In this document: positions 52,912 through 62,304 of the stretch, in pieces
Layout: every line of letters starts with the position of its first letter
How positions within the stretch are numbered: the stretch's first letter is position 1
Origin: CAWUKT01 sp963923035
GTDB taxonomy: Bacteria > Bacteroidota > Bacteroidia > J057 > JADKCL01
Assembly (NCBI GenBank): GCA_963923035.1
Contig: CAWUKT010000020.1
Location: forward strand, 1-64,000
Length of the DNA stretch: 64,000 nt
Reading direction: 5' to 3'
Program-made: the position numbers and the translations under genes
The notes under the pieces: model-generated
The model's input: only the letters and a program-made list of their open reading frames with translations
What the model was told of the DNA's origin: nothing
Database searches by the model: none

Positions 52912-53289
52912 TTATCCGTAGTAAGTCAACCGGGAATATTGAATGAAGAGGGGTGGTCGGGGATCAGGGGGGGGATCCCGGCCTTGGGTCAATACCGGAG
53001 CTTCCACATCGGCGGTTCCAGTATTGTAAGAACTCCATCCCACATGGGCCACCATCGGCTGGGGCACTTGCAAGGAAACCCCAGGGTGCTGATCCTCATC
53101 GCTTTGCAGCACCAGCAATTCGGACGAGCAACAACTGACGTCTTTATCGGGTCCACAACAGCAGACATTTTCAAAGCCAGCCAGGGACACTGAATCAAAG
53201 CGGTCGCCACAATAGTGGAAGTTGAGGCTGACTCCGGAACTGATGCCGAAGTAGCACAAGACGAGCGCTATGGAAACCCAGCGGTTCAT
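52912..53289 (-). CDS. HYC_CC_PP-family small envelope protein
   Basis: 125 residues from the ATG at 53289 with an N-terminal hydrophobic segment (VSIALVLCYFGISSGVSL). The signature of the family is visible: NFHYCGDRFDSVSLAG, then VCCCGPDKDVSCCSSE, then the Pro-rich end (DPPPDPRPPLF). Such genes sit beside TonB/HMA metal genes in many Bacteroidota. The His-Cys and Cys clusters suggest metal binding. It probably heads the operon with the HMA lipoprotein and receptor. Confidence 0.87.
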   Translation of the reverse strand: MNRWVSIALVLCYFGISSGVSLNFHYCGDRFDSVSLAGFENVCCCGPDKDVSCCSSELLVLQSDEDQHPGVSLQVPQPMVAHVGWSSYNTGTADVEAPVLTQGRDPPPDPRPPLFIQYSRLTYYG

Positions 53290-53477
53290 TGTTGCAATAA
53301 TAACGAAAATCCAGAAGCCAATGTTGCCGATGGTCCTGAAAGTCATCCACCTTTTTCCAGCCGACAATCCCGACTCTCTTTCCTCGGATTCATTTCCCTG
53401 CTTCCACATCCGGTCACAGCCCATTTTTCGTATATTCACCAGCGCCCCGTCACTGGGGCCCTGCAATCGACTACATT

Positions 53478-54827
53478 ATGTCTGTTTTTCCCCGCCATAT
53501 TCAATGGAAGCAAATCTGGGCCCTGGTGGCCCTGGATGTCGCGATCAGCATCAGCTGGATCGCCTATACCAAATACCAGCCCAGCCTGCTGGCTGAATTC
53601 GGCTTCGGTGCCTACGGCCTCCAACTGGCCGTGGTACAGGGCATTATCCTGTTCGTGACCCCGCCCATCGCGGGGTACATCGCCGACCGCATCCGCCAGC
53701 GCAATGGCAACCGCCTCCCCGTCATCAACATCGGCATCAACTTCGTGTCCATGGTCTTCATGGCGGTCGCCTTGTTGATTTTTGCCGAGCCGGGTGGTGC
53801 CATCGCCCAGATCTTCCCGGTCTTGATTGTCCTGTGGCTCATTTCCATGAACATCTTCCATTCGCCGGCCATCTCGACCGTTGAACTGTTTGTGCCGCCC
53901 TACCGACTGCCCCAGGCCATGTCGGTGCTGGCAGTCGCGATGGGGCTGACCGAGGCCCTCGAGCCCAGCATCGTCCAGATCATCGACTGGCTGGGGGGAC
54001 CGATCACCTTCGCCACCGGCGGTATCCTCGTGTTTGGGACGGGCTGGTGGTTCTCCCGGATGGTCCGCACCTTCAAGGTCGAGGAGCACAGTGATGCCGC
54101 CGACGAGGCGGTGATCGAAGCCGAAGAGAAAAAACTGGAAGGTTGCCGGTCCGATTGCGAACATACCTGCTCCTGCGGCCCGGAGACGGAAGAAACCCAG
54201 AACCAGAAATCGGATCATGTGACCTACTACGAAGTCGGTCAGGAGCATGACCACAGCCATGATCACCACCATGATCATGACCACGCCCATCACCATGATC
54301 ACAGCCATGATCATGACCACGGTCACCACCACCATGACCATGACCATGGCAACCCCTTTGATCCGCCCAAGTCCAATTATCCCCTCGTCCTGTTCCTGGG
54401 ACTGATGCTGGGCGGCGCAATGGCCTTTTTCTTTGACCTTTTCCCCGCCTGGTCCGAAACCCAACGTATTCCCTTCGTCGGCATGCGGGGCATGGAAGGC
54501 GTCTATTTTGTCTCCATCCTGGCCGCCATTTCGGCTTTGCTCGCCTACCCCCTCGCCCTGTTCGCCCAGAGCCAGGGGGTGACCAAGGTGGCCTACGCCG
54601 GCGCTTTCCTGACCGTATTCCTCCTCGTCGGCATTTACAATTCGACGGGGGTCCTCGTCACCGTCATGTATTTTATGTTCCCCATCGCCTTTGCCTCCAT
54701 GACCGTCAGTTTCCTTCCCATCGCCTTCATGAGCCTCTCCGCCAGGAACAAAGTCTTGGGCGTGGGACTGTTTTTCAGCGGGGTGGAACTGGCCGGAAGC
54801 ATTGTGGACGTTTGGCAGGCTTGGTAA
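53478..54827 (+). CDS. MFS transporter with His-rich, CDF-like metal-binding loop
   Basis: 449 residues with about 11-12 membrane helices. The N-terminal half shows the MFS loop motif IADRIRQRNGNRLPV. Between the halves is an unusual cytoplasmic loop (about 200-300): a Cys cluster (GCRSDCEHTCSCG, Cys223, 227, 231, 233), then a 34-residue run of His and Asp (257-290, EHDHSHDHHHDHDHA and on). Such loops are typical of CDF and ZIP metal transporters, not MFS proteins. The gene is divergent from the HYC/HMA/TonB unit, so export or sensing of Zn, Ni, Co or Cu is likely, as inference. Confidence 0.85.
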   Translation: MSVFPRHIQWKQIWALVALDVAISISWIAYTKYQPSLLAEFGFGAYGLQLAVVQGIILFVTPPIAGYIADRIRQRNGNRLPVINIGINFVSMVFMAVALLIFAEPGGAIAQIFPVLIVLWLISMNIFHSPAISTVELFVPPYRLPQAMSVLAVAMGLTEALEPSIVQIIDWLGGPITFATGGILVFGTGWWFSRMVRTFKVEEHSDAADEAVIEAEEKKLEGCRSDCEHTCSCGPETEETQNQKSDHVTYYEVGQEHDHSHDHHHDHDHAHHHDHSHDHDHGHHHHDHDHGNPFDPPKSNYPLVLFLGLMLGGAMAFFFDLFPAWSETQRIPFVGMRGMEGVYFVSILAAISALLAYPLALFAQSQGVTKVAYAGAFLTVFLLVGIYNSTGVLVTVMYFMFPIAFASMTVSFLPIAFMSLSARNKVLGVGLFFSGVELAGSIVDVWQAW

Positions 54828-54874
54828 ATGGAGATGTTACTTTCGGGAAACAGGACGTTAGGAGAAAAAAGAAC

Positions 54875-55825
54875 ATGAAAAAACTCTGGATTGGAATGCT
54901 GCTGGTGGCCGTGATGGGCGGCTTGATGGGAGGATGTGAAACGAATGGACAGGGAAATGGAGAAACGATTGGGGTTCCCAGTGACTTTGCGGGAAAAAGT
55001 CCGGCGTTGCCCACCACCTTCGTCGATACCAGTGGCCAGCTTTACGCCTGGCACAAGGCCTATAACCGGGTCCAATCCATTGGATCGCGGATTCCGGTCC
55101 CGGAAGGCTATGTCCGACGCTCCGTGACCAAAGGCAGCTTTGCCTGGTGGCTTCGGGGAGTTCCCCTCAAACCAGGCCGCCCCGATGTATTGTTGTACGA
55201 CAACACGCCCAAAGGCTACCAGGGCGCTCACCATGCCGTGATCGACATGGACGTTCCTCCCCAGGACCTCCAGCAATGCGCCGACGCGGTGATGCGGCTC
55301 CGGGCTGAATACCTGTTTACCCAGGGACTTCCCAGCCAATTGCACTTCAATTTCACGTCCGGGGATGTATGCAGCTGGGAAAAATGGACCCAGGGCATCC
55401 GGCCGAAGTTCTACAAGCAAGAGAATCAGTGGAAGGTGGCCTGGAAAGAGACGGGCCAGCCGGGCAATGACCACGAGGAACTGATGGCCTACCTGAAGGT
55501 GGTCTATACCTGGGCGGGAACGGCTTCCTTAGAAAAGGAATTGGTTCGGGTGGACCTGGCGGAGATCCGGGCCGGGGACGTTTTCATCCAAGGTGGCTTT
55601 CCCGGCCACGCCATTCTGGTGATGGATGTCGCCGAATCAAAGGAGGGAAAAGGCACCGCCATTCTACTGGCCCAAAGCTATATGCCGGCCCAGGACATGC
55701 ATGTCCTCCGGAACCCGGGTTCGGCGGATCGTTCCCCCTGGTATGTCGTCGGAATGGGAGATGAACTGAATACGCCAGAATGGACTTTTGAGTGGGAAGA
55801 TCTGCGACGCTTTGTTGAAAAATAG
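54875..55825 (+). CDS. DUF4846-family lipoprotein
   Basis: 316 residues from the ATG at 54875, preceded by AGGAGAAAAAAGAAC, a good ribosome site. Lipobox with Cys21 (GGLMGGC). The domain blocks SFAWWLRGVPLKPG, GAHHAVIDMDVPPQDLQQCADAVMRLRAEYL, FTSGDVCSWEKW, and near the end AGDVFIQGGFPGHAILVMDVAE and LLAQSYMPAQDMHVL match DUF4846. The conserved His (GHA) and Asp (MDV), with Cys in DVCSW, recall an NlpC/P60-like or amidase fold, but no function is established. It starts 47 nt after the metal transporter. Confidence 0.88.
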   Translation: MKKLWIGMLLVAVMGGLMGGCETNGQGNGETIGVPSDFAGKSPALPTTFVDTSGQLYAWHKAYNRVQSIGSRIPVPEGYVRRSVTKGSFAWWLRGVPLKPGRPDVLLYDNTPKGYQGAHHAVIDMDVPPQDLQQCADAVMRLRAEYLFTQGLPSQLHFNFTSGDVCSWEKWTQGIRPKFYKQENQWKVAWKETGQPGNDHEELMAYLKVVYTWAGTASLEKELVRVDLAEIRAGDVFIQGGFPGHAILVMDVAESKEGKGTAILLAQSYMPAQDMHVLRNPGSADRSPWYVVGMGDELNTPEWTFEWEDLRRFVEK

Positions 55826-55958
55826 GCCTTAAAACCCATTGCTGTCAGGATTGAGCCAGCCATGATTGTTGATTACTTGAATTCCTTTCAGAAAAATATT
55901 CGTAATTTGTTTGAATTGCCGACCACATTACGACCATAAATATTTTGGGTTTTTGAGT

Positions 55959-58900
55959 ATGAGAGCATTAACAAAATCAATTCTAGCTTGCCTTGTAGGG
56001 GTAGGTTTCCTTGGATTATGGGGAACTGCCAGCGCACAGGTCACATATTGTTTACCGACTTATAACAGTCAGTGTACATCGGGTGACCTGATCAATGATG
56101 TGAATTTCGTCACGATCAACAATACGGGTACGGGCTGTTCCAACCCTGGAACGAGCAACTACACGGATTATTCGGCGACGATTTCCACCACGGTCGCTCA
56201 GGGAGCGACCTATCCCATCAGCGTGGCCCCCGGCCCGCAGTGGGAACAGTACTTCGTCGCATTTGCCGACTGGAACCAGGACGGCGACTTTGACGATCCG
56301 GGTGAATTCTACGACATCGGGTTTGCCCCCGCGGGCACCACGATCTCCAATTTAATTGCGGTGCCGATCACGGCCACCCTGGGAACGACCCGCTTCCGGG
56401 TCATGTGCCGCTACTTCAGCACGCCCCTTACGCAGGCGGACGTCTGTACGACCGGTCTCAGCTTCGGTGAAGTCGAAGACTATGGCCTCATCGTCATTCC
56501 GCCTCCCCCCGTGGACATCTCCTCCATCGGGGTAGAAGATCCCGTCACCCGCTGTGTCCTCGACACCGAAATGGTCACCGGTGTCTTCCTGAACCAGGGT
56601 CTCAACGATACCTCCGGCATCACCCTTTGCTACCAGGTCAACAACGGCACGCCCGTCTGCGAAGTCTACAACGACACCCTGGCCTCGGGTGATACCTTGT
56701 TCTATACCTTCATGACCCCGGCCGTCTTCTCCGCCGCGGGCGTGTACAGCATCGACGTCTTCAACTCCATCGGCAACGATGCCGTTTCCACCAACGATAC
56801 CTTCAGAGGATATACGGCCCAGAACTACGGCACTCCGCCCATCAATCTCATTCCCTACGCGGAAGACTTTGAATCCGGCCAGGGCAACTGGACTGTCTAC
56901 GGCGACAGCGTTTCCTGGGCCCTCGGCGCTCCGAGCAATACCAATATTTCCTCCGCGGCTTCTCCCTCCAATGCCTTCGTCACCAACCTGACCGGGAACT
57001 ACAACCAGGATGAACTCTCCTTCCTGCAATCTCCCTGTTTCGACTTCTCGGGGGCGGTGGATCCCCCCTTCCTGGTCTTCAGCCAGAACCTGGCGATGGA
57101 CGACTTTGACAACCACTTCGTCGAGGTTTCCACCGATGCGGGCCTGACCTGGAGCAAAGTGGGTGCCGCGGGTACCGGGGTCAATTGGTACAACGACACC
57201 TTCGACGATTCCTGGAACGGCGATGGCGATCCCCTCGGCTCCTGGCGCACCGCGTACAACTCGCTGGGCAGTATCGTGCTGGGAAATGACAACGTATTCT
57301 TCCGCTTTGTGATGGAGGAAACGGGCTTCACCCAGGAAGAAGGGGTGGGCATCGACGATGTCCGCGTGGTCGATACGGTCCTGAACCTGGCCACCGTCAG
57401 CGCATTGGCTCCGATCAATGGCTGTGGACTCTCCAGCACGGAAACCGTTACGGCTCAAATCTTCAACCTTGGTTCGGTTGCCGTCTCCAACTACGATGTC
57501 TGCTTCATTGTGAACAATGGTACTCCGGTCTGCGAAAACGTATCCGCCAGCCTGGATCCGGATTCCACCCTGACCTATACCTTCACCAATACAGCTGACC
57601 TCTCCGCGGTCAATGCCTACGACATCAAGATTTATACCTCGCTCCCCGGGGATACCTTATTTGACAACGATACCACCTTCTCGACCGTGACCAACTTCCC
57701 GCTGGTCACCACCTTCCCCTATATCGCCGACTTCGAAGGCAACCAGGACTTCTGGGCTTCCGGTGGAACGAACAGTTCCTGGGAATGGGGTACGCCCGCC
57801 AAGCTGAACATTGTCGGGGCCGCCAATGGTACCGGCGCCTGGGTCAATGGAACCCTGGGCTTCTTCAACTACAATCCCAATGAGGACAGCTACGTGGAAA
57901 GCCCCTGCTTCGACCTCTCCGGCCTCGCCAATCCCTGGGTCGGCGCCAATGTCTGGTGGCATTCTGAATTCTCCTGGGACGGCATGGTCGTCGAATACTC
58001 CCTCGATACCGGCCAAACCTGGAACGTCGTAGGTAACTTCAACGATCCCTTCAACTGGTACAATGACAACTCGGTCAATGGACTGGGTGGTGGCGACGGA
58101 TGGTGTGGAACCCCCGGCAACAATGGCTCGGAAGGCTACGTCCCCGTCAAGCACGATGTACTGCCGGTGGCAGGCAATCCCCTGGTCAAATTCCGGATGC
58201 ACTTTGGTTCGGATGGCAGCGTCCAGTTCGACGGTATCGCATTTGACGACTTCATCATCGCAGAGCCAGTGCCAGTGGACCTCGGTCCCGACCTCGTCGT
58301 TTGTGATCCCCCCACCATTGCCCCGAACCTGCCCGCCAACGGCCAGTTCTCCTGGGACTCGCTCTCCAGCGGCTTCACCGTCTTCTATGACTCTTCCGCG
58401 AGCATTACCCCGCCCAATGGCGGTACCTTCGTCCTGACCTATACGGACTCCCTGGGACTCTGTGACTCGGATACCATCACCATCACGCAGAGCCCCGTTC
58501 CGACGGTTGACCTCGGCAACGACCAGAACATCTGTACGGGCGACTCCGTCACCCTGAGCGTTGACCCGGCCACCTACCCGAACGTGGTCTGGTCCACCGG
58601 TGACAGCACTTCCTCCATCATGGTCAGTGCCGCAGCGACTTACTTCATCGATGCCCTGGACTCCAATGGATGTCCTTCTACGGATACGGTGGTCACCTCT
58701 GTGGTCCCGCTCCCGACCTTCAGCTTCGGTCCGGATTCTGCGGTATGTAGCGGCGATACCTTCTGCCTCTCCCCCGGCATCACCGGACCTGGCATTACCT
58801 ATCTGTGGAGCACCGGCGCGACCACTGCGACCATCTGCTCCCCCATTGTCAGTGGTTACTGGGCGATCGTGACCGACAGCAACGGCTGTTCCTTCGCGGA

Positions 58901-59438
58901 CTCCATCATCATCACCACTGCTGCTCCCGCACCGACTTCAGGTGCTTCCTTCGACACCACCAACTGCCCCATTGTTGACTTTACCGACCTCTCCAGCGGT
59001 TCGGTAACCGATTACCTCTGGGAATTTGGCGATGGCAATACCTCGACCCAGCAGAACCCGATGTACAGCTACGCGGCTTCGGGCAATGGTACCTATACGG
59101 TCCTCGCGGTGGTCAGCAACTCCTGTGGCAAAGACACCACCACCCTGACGGTCGACATCAACTGCCTCGTGGGCGTTGAGTCTGCTTTCTCCGATGTGGT
59201 CAAAGTCTATCCGAACCCGAACCAAGGCCGCTTCCGCATCGAAGCTGACCTGACGGGTACGGTTCCGGTCCAGGTGGAAATCACCGATCTGCAAGGCAAG
59301 ATCATCTACCGCAAGGACTTCGGCGTGCGCTCCGGCCGCTTCGAAGAGCCCTTCGAAATTGATCAGCCGAGCGGCATCTACCTGATCCGCTTGCAAACCG
59401 ATGGCCAGACTGCGGTCAAGAAGTTTGTGATCGAGTAA
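55959..59438 (+). CDS. Large secreted GEVED/MAM/Ig-like protein with type IX sorting domain
   Basis: 1159 residues from the ATG at 55959, chosen for the signal peptide (ILACLVGVGFLGLWGTASA). The N-terminal 160 residues form a GEVED domain (DWNQDGDFDDPGEFYDIG ... GLSFGEVEDYGLIV). Then come two repeats of a CARDB-like plus MAM-like pair (PYAEDFESGQGNW and PYIADFEGNQDFW), two Ig-like repeats resembling those of the CHU_C protein, and a PKD domain (DYLWEFGDGNTSTQQNPMYSY). The C-terminal sorting domain is VYPNPNQGRFRIEAD and IYLIRLQTDGQ. A surface adhesin or matrix protein is likely. A terminator follows. Confidence 0.92.
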   Translation: MRALTKSILACLVGVGFLGLWGTASAQVTYCLPTYNSQCTSGDLINDVNFVTINNTGTGCSNPGTSNYTDYSATISTTVAQGATYPISVAPGPQWEQYFVAFADWNQDGDFDDPGEFYDIGFAPAGTTISNLIAVPITATLGTTRFRVMCRYFSTPLTQADVCTTGLSFGEVEDYGLIVIPPPPVDISSIGVEDPVTRCVLDTEMVTGVFLNQGLNDTSGITLCYQVNNGTPVCEVYNDTLASGDTLFYTFMTPAVFSAAGVYSIDVFNSIGNDAVSTNDTFRGYTAQNYGTPPINLIPYAEDFESGQGNWTVYGDSVSWALGAPSNTNISSAASPSNAFVTNLTGNYNQDELSFLQSPCFDFSGAVDPPFLVFSQNLAMDDFDNHFVEVSTDAGLTWSKVGAAGTGVNWYNDTFDDSWNGDGDPLGSWRTAYNSLGSIVLGNDNVFFRFVMEETGFTQEEGVGIDDVRVVDTVLNLATVSALAPINGCGLSSTETVTAQIFNLGSVAVSNYDVCFIVNNGTPVCENVSASLDPDSTLTYTFTNTADLSAVNAYDIKIYTSLPGDTLFDNDTTFSTVTNFPLVTTFPYIADFEGNQDFWASGGTNSSWEWGTPAKLNIVGAANGTGAWVNGTLGFFNYNPNEDSYVESPCFDLSGLANPWVGANVWWHSEFSWDGMVVEYSLDTGQTWNVVGNFNDPFNWYNDNSVNGLGGGDGWCGTPGNNGSEGYVPVKHDVLPVAGNPLVKFRMHFGSDGSVQFDGIAFDDFIIAEPVPVDLGPDLVVCDPPTIAPNLPANGQFSWDSLSSGFTVFYDSSASITPPNGGTFVLTYTDSLGLCDSDTITITQSPVPTVDLGNDQNICTGDSVTLSVDPATYPNVVWSTGDSTSSIMVSAAATYFIDALDSNGCPSTDTVVTSVVPLPTFSFGPDSAVCSGDTFCLSPGITGPGITYLWSTGATTATICSPIVSGYWAIVTDSNGCSFADSIIITTAAPAPTSGASFDTTNCPIVDFTDLSSGSVTDYLWEFGDGNTSTQQNPMYSYAASGNGTYTVLAVVSNSCGKDTTTLTVDINCLVGVESAFSDVVKVYPNPNQGRFRIEADLTGTVPVQVEITDLQGKIIYRKDFGVRSGRFEEPFEIDQPSGIYLIRLQTDGQTAVKKFVIE

Positions 59439-59463
59439 AGGGATTGCACAACGAAATATCACT

Positions 59464-59497
59464 GGCGCAGGGGCTTCGGTCTCTGCGCCTTTTTCTT
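59464..59497 (+). terminator. Rho-independent terminator with UUCG tetraloop
   Basis: GGCGCAGGGGC-TTCG-GTCTCTGCGCC forms an 11-bp stem (two G-U pairs) with a TTCG loop and is followed by TTTTTCTTT. Same design as the terminator at 25371. Confidence 0.9.
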
Positions 59498-59580
59498 TGG
59501 GGGTAGGGAAAAGGCCGGGGCGCGGAATGCCAATGCTGAAGTCAAGGCGTCCAATGGGTGAAATCAGCCGGTCCAGGGTT

Positions 59581-59884
59581 GGGGGGAGCAAGCCCAAGGG
59601 CGAGGTGGGCCGGTCCGGCCTGGGGCTGGACGGGGCCAGGGTATGGGTTGGGAGGGTCCAGGGGTTTGCCGGGCCCTTCCAACGGTGGGGCTGGGCGCGC
59701 CCAGCGAACCTTTGGGCTCCCCCCAGAGGTAAGCTGGACCTTCCCAGTGACGTGCCGGACGGGTCCGACTCAGGGCCAGGCTCGCCCGGCGAACCTTTGG
59801 GTCCCCCCTAAAGGTTGGCTGGGCGAGCCCACCTCGGGGCCGGGCCAGCCCGGCTCCGCGCTGGACGTGCCCAAGGATATTCGA
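59581..59884 (-). repeat. Composite palindromic repeat array B, inverted relative to array A
   Basis: The same two palindrome types as in array A alternate here: CCGGAC-like units (GCCGGACGGGTCCGACTCAG, GGCTGGGCGCGCCCAGC, GCTGGGCGAGCCCA) and CCTTTGGG-like units (GAACCTTTGGGTCCCCCC at 59791, a near copy at 59706). The right end, GCCCAAGGATATTCGA (59869-59884), is the exact reverse complement of the left end of array A, so the copies lie in opposite orientation, 34 kb apart. Confidence 0.8.
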
Positions 59885-60131
59885 AGTCACCTCCTCAATA
59901 CCGCGCATTTCCACGGTCATTTCCCGTATTGGCCAAATGATCGTTTCCCCCTTCTTGCTCCTCTTTTTTCATTGTCCCCATTCCGCCCCCCGTTCTTCTT
60001 CCCTGTTCTCCCTTCTTTTTCCCCTCCCAAGTATCCAGTTTTGCCCAAATTTTTCCATTTTCTTCAATTCTTTCCAATTCGTGAAACACGGCTTGGACAT
60101 GATCCGTTTTGTAGGTAAATCAGTATCTGTT

Positions 60132-60812
60132 ATGCAAAAAATTTCCTTATCAGTATTGTTCGTGGGTTTGGCGGCCTTCATGATGGCGTGTTCTCCCAAG
60201 CCGAGCGGAGAAGGCAGCAGCACCAAGGCCAAGACGGTTTCCCTGACTTCCCAGGGCAAGTCGGATGGATTGAGCCGGGCGTATTTCGCGAGTGGCTGCT
60301 TCTGGTGTGTCGAAGCGGTGTTTGAGAGCGTCAAAGGCGTCGATGAAGCCATTTCCGGCTATTCCGGAGGCAAAGAGGCGAATCCCACTTACCAGCAGGT
60401 GAGCGCGAGCCTGACCAGCCATGCGGAGGCCGTCGAGGTCATCTACGATTCCTCCATCGTTGACTTCCCCACCTTGGTCAAAGTGTACTATGGCTCCCAC
60501 GATCCCACCACGGCCAATCGCCAGGGACCCGATCGCGGCCCGCAGTACCGGTCCATTGCGTTCTACGAAAACGCCACGGAGAAGAAAATCATTGAGGACT
60601 ATATCAAGAAATTGGAGAGCGGCCCGAACTACGGCAAGGGGGACATCGTCACCGAAGTCACCCGCTTCGAAAAATTCTGGGTGGCCGAAGATTACCACCA
60701 GGATTTTGAGCGGCGCAATCCTACCCAGCGCTACGTGATGGCCGTTTCTGTGCCCCGCCTCAACCGTTTCAAGGCCAAGTTCCCGGAACTCCTGAAGGAC
60801 GAGGCCCACTGA
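60132..60812 (+). CDS. msrA: Peptide methionine-S-sulfoxide reductase, lipoprotein form
   Basis: 226 residues from the ATG at 60132, which starts a lipoprotein signal with lipobox LAAFMMAC (Cys20). The MsrA core is clear: ASGCFWCVEAVFE with catalytic Cys56 in GCFW, then ISGYSGGKEANPTYQQVSA, YGSHDPTTANRQGPDRGPQYRS and AEDYHQDF. The enzyme reduces methionine-S-sulfoxide in proteins; the lipid anchor places it in the envelope, repairing exported proteins. No MsrB domain is fused. Its leader is a long pyrimidine tract and a terminator follows it. Confidence 0.95.
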   Translation: MQKISLSVLFVGLAAFMMACSPKPSGEGSSTKAKTVSLTSQGKSDGLSRAYFASGCFWCVEAVFESVKGVDEAISGYSGGKEANPTYQQVSASLTSHAEAVEVIYDSSIVDFPTLVKVYYGSHDPTTANRQGPDRGPQYRSIAFYENATEKKIIEDYIKKLESGPNYGKGDIVTEVTRFEKFWVAEDYHQDFERRNPTQRYVMAVSVPRLNRFKAKFPELLKDEAH

Positions 60813-60833
60813 TAAGCGATCATAATTTCAATG

Positions 60834-60867
60834 AATTGGCAAGGCATTCGCTTTGCCAATTTATTTT
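60834..60867 (+). terminator. Rho-independent terminator after msrA
   Basis: AATTGGCAA / TTGCCAATT forms a 9-bp stem with a 10-nt loop, followed by ATTTTTTG. It lies 19 bp before the next ATG, so read-through or a promoter inside the hairpin region must supply the DinB genes. Confidence 0.75.
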
Positions 60868-60885
60868 TTGGGGCTATTATTTGGC

Positions 60886-61440
60886 ATGGAAGAAAACTTT
60901 TTGACGAGCGCCCGCCAATTGTTCGGCTACTATCGGGAGTTGGGGAAAAAGACCCTGGACCAGGTTCCGGACGAGCAGCTGTTCTGGACGCCCGGTTCGG
61001 AGGGCAATAGCCTCGCGGTGATCGTGAAGCACCTCCACGGGAATATGTTGTCGCGGTGGACGGATTTTTTGGAGAGTGACGGGGAAAAGGAATGGCGGGA
61101 GCGGGACGATGAATTCGTGGGGGACCTGGACAGCCGGGCCGAGGTGGAACGCCTGTACGCGGAGGGCTGGGATTGCGTGGAAAAGGCCCTAAAGGGGCTG
61201 GAAGGCAAGCATGTGAGCCAATTGGTGTATATCCGCAACCAGGGGCATACCGTCATGGAAGCCGTCCAACGGCAACTCGGGCATTATGCGTACCACATCG
61301 GGCAGATGGTCCTGCTCGGAAAATTGCTGGTCGGGGACAATTGGACTTCCCTCTCCATCCCCCGCGGCGAATCCAAGACCTTCAACGCCCAAAAGTTTTC
61401 CCAGGAAGCCTCCCGGAAGCATTTCACCGAAGACAATTAA
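60886..61440 (+). CDS. DinB/DUF1572-family protein
   Basis: 184 residues from the ATG at 60886. A four-helix bundle with the DinB-type metal-ligand histidines: VIVKHLHGNMLSRWTDFL (His near 48 and 50) and GHYAYHIGQMVLL near residue 140. DinB-fold proteins include thiol-dependent transferases (bacillithiol or mycothiol S-transferases) and many of unknown role. DUF1572 members are of this kind. It probably forms a pair with the next gene, 15 nt downstream, which has the same fold. Confidence 0.9.
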   Translation: MEENFLTSARQLFGYYRELGKKTLDQVPDEQLFWTPGSEGNSLAVIVKHLHGNMLSRWTDFLESDGEKEWRERDDEFVGDLDSRAEVERLYAEGWDCVEKALKGLEGKHVSQLVYIRNQGHTVMEAVQRQLGHYAYHIGQMVLLGKLLVGDNWTSLSIPRGESKTFNAQKFSQEASRKHFTEDN

Positions 61441-61455
61441 GCTACCCTTATAACA

Positions 61456-61947
61456 ATGACTACGAAAGAAGAACTGAAGCGCATTTTTCAGAACGAGATC
61501 GCGGGAACGCGCAAGATGCTCGAACTGGTCCCCCTGGACCAGGGCGACTGGAAACCCCACGAAAAATCGATGACCATGTACAAGCTGGCGGTTCACCTCG
61601 CGGGGATGCCGCTCTTCATCGAGAAGGTCGTGGCCGAACCCGAAATAGAGTTCACCCCCGAGCTCTTCACCGATCCCAAACCGGCCAACAATGACGATCT
61701 GGTCTCCTATTTTGAATCGGGCTGCGATAAGGTCAATGCCGCCCTCGATGCCTTTGATGAGGCCGAGCTGGAGAATGTTTGGCGCTTTACCTACAAGGGC
61801 AATCCCTTGATCGAAGGTCCGAAACTCTCCGTATTCCACCAGGAACTCCACCACCTGGTCCACCACCGCGCCCAACTGGGCGTTTATCTGCGCCTCCTGG
61901 ACATCCCATTGCCCTATCTCTTTGGCCCGACCGCCGATATGAGGTAG
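61456..61947 (+). CDS. DinB-family protein
   Basis: 163 residues. Helical DinB fold: MLELVPLDQGDWKPHEKSMTMYKLAVHLAGMPLF supplies the first His, and FHQELHHLVHHRAQLGVYLRLL the C-terminal pair, giving a likely three-His metal site. The end LLDIPLPYLFGPTAD is typical of the family. Probably a metal-dependent transferase or hydrolase on a small thiol or xenobiotic; not established. It is cotranscribed with the DUF1572 gene. Confidence 0.9.
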   Translation: MTTKEELKRIFQNEIAGTRKMLELVPLDQGDWKPHEKSMTMYKLAVHLAGMPLFIEKVVAEPEIEFTPELFTDPKPANNDDLVSYFESGCDKVNAALDAFDEAELENVWRFTYKGNPLIEGPKLSVFHQELHHLVHHRAQLGVYLRLLDIPLPYLFGPTADMR

Positions 61948-62304
61948 CCATCCATGCTCCCAAACGGCCAAGATTAACTTCACTTTTTTGCCAAGATTAG
62001 GAAAAAAAGACGGGAGAGGTATGCATTTGGGGGGCCATTTTCCTTCTCTCCTCCTCGCCCTTCTCTTCCCGGTATCCACTGGAAACCAATCTACCGGGAA
62101 TCTAAATCAATTTGGAAGCCGGGCCTTGTCCGGGGAAGTTGGCTGCGGCTTGGGATGACTTGCTGCGGACTCCTGACCAAGATCATTCCCAAAAGGCGTG
62201 GCTTCAGCCGGACGCTGATATCAATCCGGTCTGCCTTGGTTATTCCATTCGCAAAATTATGTACATTATTAGCGCAATAAAGATCCAGAAAGGACTCATT
62301 CTAC
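61948..62304. other. 357-bp intergenic region
   Basis: No gene is supported; a 91-codon frame at 62112-62387 overlaps the LRR gene out of frame and has no recognisable features. The only repeat noted is GCCAAGATTA at 61967-61976 and 61990-61999. The last 100 bp are AT-rich and probably hold the LRR gene promoter. Confidence 0.5.

Larger units (their letters stand above)
59439..60131. other. 693-bp intergenic region with terminator, repeat array B and pyrimidine tract
   Basis: No gene is supported. It holds, in order, the terminator of the secreted protein gene, the palindromic array B (59581-59884), and from about 59940 to 60075 an almost pure C/T tract on the plus strand that leads to the MsrA gene. 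Open frames through it (for example 59497-59811, 59558-60118) follow from GC-rich repeats and low complexity. Confidence 0.7.

Noticed and set aside
54247..54350. CAC/CAT-GAC/GAT repeat tract as a microsatellite or frameshift hotspot disrupting the MFS gene
   Set aside because: The frame stays open and matches membrane helices on both sides; the tract encodes the His/Asp loop.
59497..60118. Open frames across array B as small proteins
   Set aside because: They read through non-coding palindromes in several frames; unit length is not a multiple of three and no start signal or family is visible.
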